Shown here: positions 34,577 to 45,770 of the stretch, piece by piece
Position numbering within the stretch: position 1 is the stretch's first letter
How the letters are laid out: each line of letters begins with the position of its first letter
Source: Austropuccinia psidii
Taxonomy: Eukaryota > Basidiomycota > Pucciniomycetes > Pucciniales > Sphaerophragmiaceae
Direction of reading: 5' to 3'
Assembly (NCBI GenBank): GCA_023105745.1
Contig: JALGQZ010000016.1
Span: 28,575,154-28,639,153 of the forward strand
DNA length: 64,000 bases
Made by a program: the position numbers and the translations under genes
Notes under the pieces: generated by a model
Seen by the model: only the letters and a program-made list of their open reading frames with translations
Told to the model about the DNA's origin: nothing
The model's database searches: none

Positions 34577-37170
34577 CAAAATTAATCCAGAACCAATATG
34601 TCTAATTGATTTGAGGTCTTCACAACCAAAATTGTATTTCTTAAGGGAAATCTTTATATTCACTTGTGCAATCTTGTCTACTACTCTTTCAAGTCTTTCA
34701 ATGTGCAAAGACCATGAGTCTGGACATTATCATATAATAAATATAAAGTATAAGTAATCTTTCAGGTATCTATGTGGGAAAGATGGTATTAATCATTCTT
34801 TAATAATGAGATGGCGCATTTTTAATACCAAATTGCATCCTCAGATACTCATAAATATCACAGTGAGTGATAATTCCAAGTAAATTCTTGGCTTTTGGTG
34901 TTAAGAAATTCTTCCAAAAACATTTTAATGCCTCCATTGAGGTTATATACTTGGAATTAGACAATTGAGTCAAGGCTTCTTGGATTCTAGGAATTTCATA
35001 TCTATCTCAACCTGTGTAGGCATTCAATTCTTGAAAATATCCAACAATGCTTTCTTTTTCATTGTTCCAATAAATAATGACAGGAGTTGGAATTTAAACT
35101 TATTCATTATGTCCTAATTTTCTTAGTACACCGAGTTGTGTTAACTCTTTCTTATCTTTTCCAAAGCTTCCCTAGGTCTGGGGATTTCTGGGAAAGCTTA
35201 TCTTCTCAGCACTGGGGGGTATTATCTGACGATATTAACAGTAATATGAAATTAATGCCATAGAATTTCACCAAAGGGTTCATTTTCTGAAGAAAAGGCA
35301 TCTTATTTGTGAAACACATTGATAAGCTCTTGCTTCATTATTTTGTTAAGAATCTATTAATTTGTGCTTCACTAAGTTGATTTGAGTCAGATTCTCCTTT
35401 ATAATTATCTTGAATTGAAGATAATACTGATATTTGTTTGGGAATATTTGAAAAAGCAAATTTTTTTCTTTTGTTCTCTCCAATTGTAGAATATCTATAT
35501 TTATGGTTATTGATGTAACTCCCATGGGCTTTCAAGTAGGAATTTCCAAGAATTATATTCTTATAAGTAAAATTATCAATCACTACTATCTCCGTATTAA
35601 TTTTAACAATTCCTTCTGGATGTGGAAATATCAACTTAGTATCTAATATACCCAAGGGGTACATATTATTTCTGGCACCACTGAACTGCACACCTTCTTT
35701 TGGTCATGGATAGTTTCTCCATTGTGGAAGTATTTTTTGAAGATAGTACTTCCCTAAAAAAGTTCAGAATGCTCCTGTGTCCATAATGACTTTGGATTCA
35801 ACATAATTCAACAAGATTTATGTAATACAAGATGCTCTAGAAGCAGAACCTTTGCCTTTAGAAGGTTTGGTTTTACATATTATGGCATCCTGAATATTGA
35901 TCAAGTTATAGCAGTTATCACCATATTGTTGTAAATTAGTATGAACTTCAGTAAATTCAAAGACTTCTGTGATATTCTCAATATGGAAGTCCTCTAATGG
36001 TGTTTCTTTAGAGATCTCGGTATCTTGGTCAAACTCTCCTACCTCTTCAGTGCACTGAACCTCTTAAATGACCTGAAATCAATTTATTTTTGACTTCTTA
36101 GTCCAGTTTTTGGCTAAATTTGAAGTAATGCAATATTTATTACACTTCAAGACAGGTCTTTCAGGTATTTTATCCTCTCTGGAGGTTTTGGCATAGTCTT
36201 GGACTAAACAGGGTATCTAGTCAAGACTTTACCAATTATTGTTCTAGGAATGATATCTTCCATTGCATTAATATAGTCCCCTGTTTAACAGGATTCTACA
36301 AATCTGCATTTGATACAATTTTCCAGTTAACCTCAACATTTTTTAATATTTTCATATTAATCATAGAGTCAGACATATTTGGGTGTAAAGTAGAAAGTCC
36401 ATCATTCTGTTCAAGGAGCCAAGTGAGTGGTTTGTCTTTTCTGAATGAAAATGGCACTTTCAAGAGAATTTGCCATTTTAAATTTCCAGGAATAATTGGT
36501 CCACTTGGTGATTCTCTCACATTTCCACAAAAGCCAATCATGTTTGTCATTTTCTTGTCTCATTTTGTAATACCATTTCTTTGCAGTCTTGGTAAACAAA
36601 GGGTGTAACTTGGCTAATATTATTTTATCAGGTATGTCAAAGTACTCTTGCAAAATGAAAGTTGTTCTAATGAGCTCGATATCGTTATATTCTCGTTAAC
36701 CAGAGAATGTTTTTGATTCTTCTAGCCTGTTAATATTCTTTCAGTAATTGAATTTTCTCCTGAAAAAGGGTTCAGACTTTCTTTTACAGATGGTTTTTAT
36801 TCAGTTGAAGGTGTGGAATGTCTGAGCATATGTGAATAGGGATAATAATTCTTATGAATTCAATTCACTTGCACAACTATCTCCTCCTTCAACTTTTGTC
36901 TTTCACTATCACTCCTCTTCAAATGTTTGGAAAAGGATTTTTTATCATGAGCTATGTCCAAAAATTTTTGTTTCAAGTTTTTGAGCTGTTCAATGATATT
37001 ATGAATTAAGATATTATCCAATTCATAATTTTGACCTTACAGTAAATATAAATTCTGTCACATGTATTGAAAATTGACTCAAGCTTTTAATTTGCCACTT
37101 TACATGATTCAGTGAACATTATGTCATTATTTCTCAATTAATTGATATTTGATGTTAATTTATTCAATTA

Positions 37171-38087
37171 TTTGTCAAAATTATTAAATTTTACATAAAT
37201 AATGGACTGAATATATCTAATTTAATCCATAACTTTCATAAAAAAGTCCTGTTAATACTTTCTTGTTCCTTGGATGTGAGTTTCATAGGAGTTCTGGCCA
37301 TGTTGAAGACACTGTGAATGACTTAAGGCTCTAATTTGGGAATCATGTACCCTTGTGGAAAAGGTCTATTCTCATTGTGTTTTCCTTTCCCCAAGACCTA
37401 CCTGCTTTTTCTGGAGTCACTTGGGCTTCTTCTTTTCAAGTTCTGGAGCTGGTTGACACTGCTGGTCCTTCTTTTTCAAAAGCTGGGACCATTTTCAGTG
37501 CCTTATTTTGGTCTACAGATAAAAGAATTTTGTTCTTCAACAAACTCTTTATCTTTTTAACCTTTTCATTAAGAAACAAGGGGATCCATCATCCTAAGAG
37601 TGCAATGGTCTTATTGGTTCTTTGTCAAATTTATTAAATTTAAAATTAATATTAGAATGAATTTGCTTAATTTCACCAATCATTTGTGTGGAAAGGTACT
37701 GTTCATACTCTCTTGTCAGTTGACTATGAGCCCCATAGGATTCCTGGAAGTATTGAACACACTGTTCACAGATTAAGGTTCTAATTTGGGGATCCTTTAC
37801 CCCTGTGGATAATGTCTGTGCCAATTGTCACTGCCTTTAACTTTATTTTTGTTTCCTCTGGGACATTTCTGTTTGTTCTTATGCTATTTGGGCTTGTCCC
37901 TGGGGAGTTCTGGAGCTTTTAAAGGGCTGGCTGAGGCTGGAGTTCCTTCTTTCTGCAAAGATGGGGTCATTTCCAGCTCCTTCCTTTGGTCTATAGATAG
38001 AAGAATTTGGCTCAAAAAATTCTTTATCTTTTTGACTTTGTCCTTGAAAGAAAATGGGCCCCATCCTCCCAAGAGTTTTATGGTCTG
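37171..38087 (-). repeat. ~450-467-bp tandem duplication within gag of D
   Basis: Segment 37171-37620 is repeated as 37621-38087: TTTGTCAAA at 37171 and 37621, TTCTGGAGCT at 37440 and 37907, ATGGTCT near 37607 and 38078. Element E has one copy of this gag region. The copies have since diverged considerably. Confidence 0.75.
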
Positions 38088-39018
38088 ATTCTGATCCATA
38101 AGGCTCTTTATGTGTAAGTAGGAGCTTATAGATCCCTTCCAAAGGCTTGGGCATACTTCCCACTCTTCTTCTTTGGCTTCTATGTACTAGGGTTTGTACT
38201 AGGACTGATATATTCCCATGGCTTCCAATTGAAAGTGGTCCGGCCATTAAACCGCTACCTTAAATCAGTTCAGGCTCAGATTTAATGTTAAAGGATATTG
38301 GTAAAGACCTTGAGAAATAGGGGAACCTCTGGAATCCTTCAAATGTGCCTTTCTTGAGGAAGGTCTGCCAGGTCTGGCCCTGGCTTTGCCTCTTCCTTGT
38401 CCAGATCCATCTGGTTGGACTAGATAGTTGCTTCTATTTCTGGTATGCACCTTTTTCACCTCAATTTAGGAGAAAACCAAGAATAAAGACAAAGAACATT
38501 CACCTTTTGTTGCTTTTTTGGATAACTCTGCTTTAAATAAAGTGCCTGTTTTGGAAATTCGCACTTCAATGATGTATTAAGATTATTGCTCCAAATATTA
38601 TGGACTGGTAATATATCTCTTACTGAGCTTTTTATCAGATGAAATATATCTGTTTAAAGACACTAGAGAAAAATTATTTTTTATGCTTGAAAATATTTTT
38701 AATATTTTTGATTAGTTTTATTATTTTTTTGTATTACAACAATTATCCTTTTCAAGAAAAAAATTCATAAGTTAAGATTTTAAATCAAAAATAAATTCAG
38801 AATAACTAAAAGAAGAATTTCATTAGCTTTTGGATGTGAAAACACCAAATTTAAAACAAATATAAGATTAATCCAAATTCCTCAATAAATAAAAGTTAAG
38901 AACTCAAAACAACTTCACTTAAAATATGAAAGATAAAATTAGAAATTTATATATTTTAAAGCTTTAGAATATATTAATTAAGGGTTTGAGGTTCAAAAGA
39001 CACAGAGAGGACCCTAAA

Positions 39019-40791
39019 TGTAATATTTCTCTATGAAAATCATGATAATATTACTATCATTCAAGAGAAATATTATTTTTATTATGAAATAGAATAAATA
39101 AAGTCATTATTGCCACAATTAAATAGATAATTGTTTAATTACTTCTTCTACTTGTAATAAACTACCAGTTATTATAAAAACAAGCAGTAATTCTTTAGTA
39201 GAATCAATTACAAGAAGTATTCTTTGTAAAATTATTTTAGTTAATAATTATCTTTTACAAGTATAATTATATTTAATTTTGGAAGAAAGCTACAGCTTTA
39301 TATAAAAACTTCAATAATTGATCAAAAAACTCATTAATACTCCAAAAATACCTTGAAAAGAATTGGCAGAGTGATTTTACAGATTATTTGTGGATTTAAT
39401 GGATAAAAATTGATTTATAACAGTAATACAGCAATATAACAGTTAAGAACTATTGGAACTAGTCTATTTATATAATTTCACATCTTTCTTATTAATTTGG
39501 AAATATCAAAAAACCTAAGAAAGATTGAACCAATACCTACTTGATGGTACTAATGATAAGATTGAATAATAAGATGAGGATTAGAAAAAACAGAAAGATT
39601 AGGCCTCTTTTAAGTGTAAAACAGTTCAAAGGGGTGTGAAATAGATAGAACTGAAAGAATTAGGGATTAAATTTTTTCCCTAATTGGTTTAATGATTACA
39701 TCACTTGCAGTCATGTGGAATTATCATAACTACTTGTTTAAGTAAAATTATGTGAGTACCAAATAATTTATGGTTAAGAAATAAAGGAGTAAGGAATTTT
39801 CATCCCCTTTCATTTAAAAAGAATCATAAGTTTCTTGAATATATCAGCTTTATTGAAAATTTCCTCAAAGATTGTATTATCTGTGACTTTTTGAAGATTC
39901 AGTCTTTCATGTGAAATCAGCAAACATGGACTGTGAGCAAAACATTGAATTTAAATTATAAAGCAAAGTTTTATTTGGCTTTGGTATGAATTATTCCTTT
40001 TTGCATTGGTCATAAAGGCTTCAAAAGGACTTACTTAGAGTTTTGTTTTTAATGAATTTTGAAGTTTCTAACCCATTTCTAATTAGAAAAGCAAATTTTA
40101 TAGTTACAGCTAGTTGTCATGGGGTAAATTCATGTATACTAGTCCAAAAAGTATTTGCATAAGTCCTTTAAGGCTTATCAATAGAAAATAATTTATAATG
40201 TAAATGGTTACAGGAGTCAGAGTTTCTCATTACCTCTTTGTCACATCAAAAAAGCAGCTTATGTACTATTTTATTATCATTTAATGAGACTTTGACTTGG
40301 TAACCAGATTCACAAAAGGCTTTGATAGAAAAATTAAATTAATATCAACCATAGATCTAAGATTTGGAGAAGTTCACTCCCAAGAGCCCTCAGAAGTTGG
40401 GTACCCTGGCTCCCTTTGATGTCTTTTGTCCCCCTGAGCTATTTTTATGTCAAATTGGTAGTTCAGGATCCAATCCTGATATCCACTATGGGTGTAACAA
40501 ATATATATGTAAGAATACAGAAATTCTAAGTTACCAAAACATGCAAAAAACTATTGTCAGTGTATATGTAACATGGGATACCTCAAAATGACATTATTTG
40601 TGTGTGAAAATGCAAAAAAACAAACATTCTTACAATTCTTTCATGTGGTATTGATAAGCAGGGGTTAAAGTACTTTCCATATTAACAACTCATAGAGTTA
40701 GTTTAAGCTCATTAATCCTGTGGAGTTAGCCCAGGTGAATTTTTGTGTAGAATACAAATTTGGCCTCAATTGAATGGATTTACTCACTCAA
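39019..40791 (-). repeat. 5' LTR of element D, main part
   Basis: Reverse complement of a family II LTR. It begins here with TGTAATATTTCTC, matching the LTR end next to the primer site, and runs to ...GGATTTACTCACTCAA, where a family I LTR is inserted. The missing ~140 bases are at 52309-52448. The frame at 40364-40591 is LTR sequence. Confidence 0.8.
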
Positions 40792-41147
40792 TGTAAGCCT
40801 GTGACACAAACCCACAGTGCAAACATGACAGAAAAATACCAACAAAAATTGAACTGAGCCAAAGTAGCTTATGAATGGTTCTGAAAGGAAGAGCAAAGGC
40901 ACCTATTTCCTCATATATAACTGCCAAAAGAATAAGACAAAGGATGACAAACTTATTCCTGCTCAAAGAAAGAACTGAGCATAAGACTTGGCTTTTACCT
41001 CTCATATGAAGTCCAGAGTAAGAGGAAGAGCCACATCAAGTGGGTATGAAAATTGAATCTCTTAGTCAGGACTCCCTAATGGAAATACATAAATTGTGCT
41101 AGCATCAAAAAAATAGAAGTTATGGCCAAATAAAAAACAAATAAGGG

Positions 41148-43051
41148 TGTGAGCCTTGAGGTATATTTTACATACCCAAATACACAACAATTATCTTAAA
41201 AATAAATTTTGAACTATGCATAACACATAAGTCATGCATATATTCAAAATTCATCATTTTTGATTTCAGAAAAGATGAATAACTTTTTATTAAGGAAGTA
41301 AATCCATGGATTTATGGCCAGATTAGGATTCTACACAAAATTTCACCTAGGGTGGCTCCATAGAGTGAATAACCTCAAATCAACTCTTTGAGGTGGTAAT
41401 ATGGAAAATACTTCATTACCATATGAAAGATCCGTGAAATTTTTTGTTTTTCTCAATTTGATGCCAAAATAATGGGGATGTGAGAAATCTTATGTTACAT
41501 ATACACTAAGAATGGTGTTATGGATGTTTTTGACACTTTATATTATGGTATTCTTACATACACCTTTGGTAAACCCATATGGGATATCTCACTTGAAGCC
41601 TAAATTTCTATTTTGATGTAAAAAATAGTCAAGAGGGACAAAAGACATCAAAGAGAGCCAGGGTACCCAACTGCTGAGGCCTCTGAGGAGTGGAAAGCTC
41701 CAAAGCTTGGATCCATGGCTGATTTTGGCCCAATCAGTATACTAAAACCTTTTGGGAACTTGGTTACCAAGTCAAAACTTCATTATATCATAAGAAAATA
41801 GCAAAAAAAGCTGCTATTTTGACATTCCAATGAGGTAAAGAGCAACTTAGACCCCTGTAACCATGTCAATTCTTAATGAATTTCCATAGATAAACCCCAA
41901 AAGAGTAATTAAAACCCTTTTTGGACTAGTATCCATTGATTTACCTCATAGCAACCAGCCATATAGTGCTATTTGCAATTTTACACAGAAATGAGGTAAA
42001 ACCTTCAAAAATTCATTAAAAAGACAATTCGTAATGAATCTTTTTGAAACTTTCAGGACCAATTACGAACTGTAGAATTCATATAAAAGCCAAAAATAAT
42101 TATACTTTTATATTTAAAGGTAAAAGGTTTACTTACAGTCCATTTTTGATGATTCCATGTGAAATACTGAATCTTTAAAAACTCACAGAAATTACACTCT
42201 GTGATTAAATTTCCAATACCATTGATAACTTTGAGAAATAAATGATTATTTTGAAATAAAAGACCTTTTAGCGTTGTTACTCCTTTTATCCTTAAGCAAC
42301 AATGAGTTGGTATTCATGTAAAAGCATCAATCAAGTAATTATGATAATCATATGTGACAACAGATGCTGCAATCAATAATGAAAAGGTTTTATTGCTTTC
42401 TCACTCACTGATTTTTTAGGTTGCTCCAAGGAACACCTCTGTGAGCTGTCTTAGACTTAAAAGAGGCCTTCTCTTGCTGTTTTTTCCAAATCATCACATT
42501 ATTTAATTATACCTTTATTACCAAGAAGTAAGTATTAGTTGAAATGTTTCTTAAGTGTTTTATTCTTTCAGAATCAATCAAAAAGACATTAAATAATAGA
42601 AATAAACTATATACTTCTGGAAGACTGTTATAGATCCATTTTGATCCATTAAATGCACAATTATCTGTTAAATTTCTCTGCTATTATCTTTAATCAGTTC
42701 TTTGGAGTCTTGGTGAGTGATTTATCTTAATTATTAAATTTTTTCTCTAGTAATTGTTTTCTTTAAGAATTATGTCTCCAATTATTCTTTAAAAATATAA
42801 TTATATTTTAAAATAATTTTATTATTTTAATCAAGAAGTTTTATTATTAGTGACTTCCTGTAATTGATTGTAGTAGACAATTACTGCTTACTGTTATACT
42901 CACTAGTACTTTATAACAAGTAAAATAAATAAATAAATAATTGATTATTTAATTTTGGTTATAATAACTTTATTATTATATTTCATAAGAACAGTCATAG
43001 TACTGTTGATTAATAGTAATATTATCAACAGTTTCATAGAAAAACCTTACA
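41148..43051 (+). repeat. 5' LTR of element E
   Basis: 1904 bp from TGTGAGCCTTGAGG to AAACCTTACA. It is longer than the 3' LTR mainly because the 3' copy lost about 20-25 bp near 50217 and ~75 bp near 50333. Confidence 0.9.
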
Positions 43052-43066
43052 TTTGGGGGCCTGGCC
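43052..43066 (+). promoter_or_regulatory. Candidate primer binding site of element E
   Basis: TTTGGGGGCCTGGCC follows the 5' LTR directly and matches the motifs in A and B. Confidence 0.65.
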
Positions 43067-43436
43067 ATGTTTTTTGAATCTTATACCCTTAATTAATCTA
43101 TTTTCAAGCTTTAAAATATATCAATTTAATTCTCTCTTTCTTTCAATTTGAAGCTAAAGTTATTTCTGCTTTTGAAATTGTCTCAAAATATGTTTCATTG
43201 AGGAAGTTGGTTTAATTTTATACTGTTTTCACATGTGGCTTTTTCACATCCAAAAACTTATAAAATTATTCTTTGAGTTACTCTGAATTAATTATGATTC
43301 AAAATCTTAAATTTTAATTTTTTTTATTTAAAAAGAATAATTTTTTTAATATTAAAAAATAAAAAACATATGAAAAATATCAAAAATATTTTTAAAGTAT
43401 AATAAATATTTTTCTTTTATCAATTTTTTTTCTCTA

Positions 43437-43634
43437 GTGTCTTTAATAAAATACTGTGCAGCTGGTAACAGACTTATTAAAAGATACATTACCGGTCCAG
43501 AATATTCAGAAGCAGAATCTGAAGACAGTATTGAATTGCAAATTGCTAAAGGAAGCACTTTATTTAAGACAGAACAAGCCAAACAACTACCAAAAGGTGT
43601 GTGTTTTCTGTTTTCAATTCTTTTTTTCTCTTGA
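43437..43634 (+). other. Leader open frame of element E, possible untranslated or spliced exon
   Basis: After a polypyrimidine stretch ending TTTTCTCTAG, a frame of 66 codons reads LIKYCAAGNRLIKRYITGPE then EDSIELQIAKGSTLFKTEQ and ends just before gag. The corresponding leader of element D is similar in DNA sequence (ACTTTATTTAAAGCAGA, then CAAAAGGTGAATG where E has CAAAAGGTGTGTG), so the segment belongs to the family. AG and GT at its edges would suit an intron pattern, but nothing proves it. Confidence 0.3.
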
Positions 43635-43647
43635 CTTGACGTAAAAA

Positions 43648-45770
43648 ATGGTGCATACCAGAAATGGAAGAAGCTATTCAGTCCAACCAGATGGACCTGG
43701 ACAAGGAAGAGGCAAGACCAGAAAAAGGTCTGCCAAGTCTTCCTCAAGAAAGACACATCTCGAGGATTCCAGAACTGCCCCCCATTCCCCAAGGTCTGTA
43801 CCAGCAAACTTTGATGTGAACTCTGAGCCTGAACTAATTGAAGGTAATATTTTAAGGGTTGAACTACTTCCAAGTGGCAGAAATATAAATATATCAGTCC
43901 CAATACAAAAATTGGTTCAGAACAGGAAAGGCAGAGGAGTGGGAAATATGCCCAAGCCTTTGGAAGGGGGGCATGAACTCCTACTCACACATCAGGAGCT
44001 TTCTGGGTCAGGAGAAGACCATAGAACTCTTGGGAGGGTAGAGCCCATTGTCTTGCAAAGACAAGGTCAAAAAGATAAAGAATTGGCTGAAGAACCAAAG
44101 TCTTTTATCTGTAAACCAGAAGAAGGAATTGGAAATGACCCCATATTTGGAAGAAGGCCCAGTGGCGTCTACCAGCTCCAAACCAGCTCCAGAAGCATCC
44201 AAATAGGAGCCCAAAGGACCTCAGAAGAAGAAGAAAGGTCCCAAGAACCATCAGGGAAAGGGCAAAGGTAAAGAAAATTGGCACAGACCTTACCCACAAG
44301 GGTACAGGATCCCCAAATTGGAGCCTTCAGCCATGGACAGTGTCTTCAATATGGCTAGGACTCTTATGGAATTCACAGACAAAGAGCAGGAAAGGATGAA
44401 CAGTACTTTTCCATGAAAACAATAGATGAAATACAATTTCTTAAATCTAGTATTGAAGTAGAACTTGGCAAATTTGATGCAAAGTGAAATAAAATAACAT
44501 CAGATAGAAGTGAATTGAAAAGAAATGACAAAACGTAAACTGAGTGGTATAAGTTGAAAAATGTCAGACTTCATTCAATTACCAATGCATGTGACAGAAT
44601 TGAAAGTAAATGTCAATCCCAAAATGATTAAATGGAAGATCTTTCCATTATAAACATTAATGATCAACTTAGGATTCTAAAAGATCATGTTTTGGAAATA
44701 ATTAATCATACCAATCAATTTGCCACACATTTGGCAAAAAGTGACATTGGAGCAAATTCATAAGAATTATGAACTACATATTCCAAGACATGATACACCT
44801 TTGACTGAACAAAAATGTTCTGTAAAAGGAATTTTGACCCCATTTTTAGGAGAAAATCCTATCTATGCAAAAGATATTCCCAAGCTGGAAGAATGGAAAA
44901 CATTCTCTGGTGAAGGAGAATACAATCATATTAAGTTCATCAGAACAATTGATATGTTGCCAGAAGATTTTCACATACCTGATGAAATCATAGTGGGCAA
45001 GCTATACTCTTTGTTTACCAGGACTGCAAAAGAATGGTATTACAAAATGAGACTATATGATGGTAAACATGATTGGCCTTGGTGAAAATGTGAACTAATC
45101 ACAAAATGGGCTAACAATTCTTGGAGATTTAAAATGGAAAATGCTTTTGAAAGTGCCTTTTTCTCATCAGAAAAGGATAAACCACTTACTTAGTTCCTTA
45201 AACAGAAAGACAGATTATCTGCCTTACACCCAGACATTTCTGACTCTATGATTAGTATGAAAATATTAAGAAAATTTGGAGGAGAACTGTAACATGCTAT
45301 CAAGTGCAGATGTGTAGAGCCCTGTTCCACAGAAGACTACATCAATGCCATGGAAGATATCATTACTAGAACAAGAATTGGTAAAACCTGGACTAGAGTC
45401 CCTATGGGATCCAAAAACGGTCTCTAAAACTTTCAGAGAAGATGAGAGGCCTGAAAGACCTGTCTTGAAGTGTCATAAATGTGGAAGCACTTCACATTTG
45501 GCCAAAACCTGCACCAAAAAGACAAATATTAAGGAAGTTCAAGTCATTGAAAAAGCTCAGTGTACTGAAGAGAAAGAAGAATATGACCTAGATTATGCAG
45601 TCTCTGAGGCTAAACCAATAGAGGACTATCCCATAGAAAACATTAGACCTTTCTTTGAGGTCACAGAAGTCCATACTCACTTTCCCCAGTACAGTGAGGA
45701 TTGTAATAGCTTGATCAATATCCAGGATGCCAAAATGTGTAAAACAAAACCTGCTAGAGGTAAAGGATAA
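43648..45770 (+). pseudogene. Gag of element E, broken by stops and shifts
   Basis: The start ATG at 43648 opens 207 intact codons (MVHTRNGRSYSVQPDGPGQG; basic, then acidic and Gln-rich), ending at TAA 44269. After several stops and a shift near 44750, the capsid-like core is legible: KLEEWKTFSGEGEYNHIKFI and IVGKLYSLFTRTAKEWYYKM (44720-45085), ending in TGG to TGA at 45083, then a further segment with two stops to about 45410. After another one-base shift comes the zinc knuckle CHKCGSTSHLAKTC (45474-45515), with the spacing Cys-x2-Cys-x4-His-x4-Cys intact. The acidic end stops at TAA 45768. In relatives gag and pol appear to be one frame, so this stop is secondary. Confidence 0.85.

Larger units (their letters stand above)
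33430..38459 (-). pseudogene. Gag-Pol of element D, heavily decayed
   Basis: Recognisable segments in order: gag N-terminus (KKVHTRNRSNYLVQPDGSGQ near 38455; the usual ATG before VHTRN is lost), a mid-gag region that is tandemly duplicated (37171-38087), capsid-like core (DIPDKIILAKLHPLFTKTAK near 36630, then DKPLTWLLEQNDGLSTLHPN near 36430 in another frame), protease with DTGAF still legible near 35785 but followed by a stop, protease C-terminus (35691-35338), reverse transcriptase scraps around 34600-35200 with the YIDD box unreadable, a 487-bp insertion (34090-34576), connection domain ([12 protein letters not shown] near 34080) and RNase H (33671-33435, [15 protein letters not shown]). 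Many frameshifts and stops; non-functional. Confidence 0.8.
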
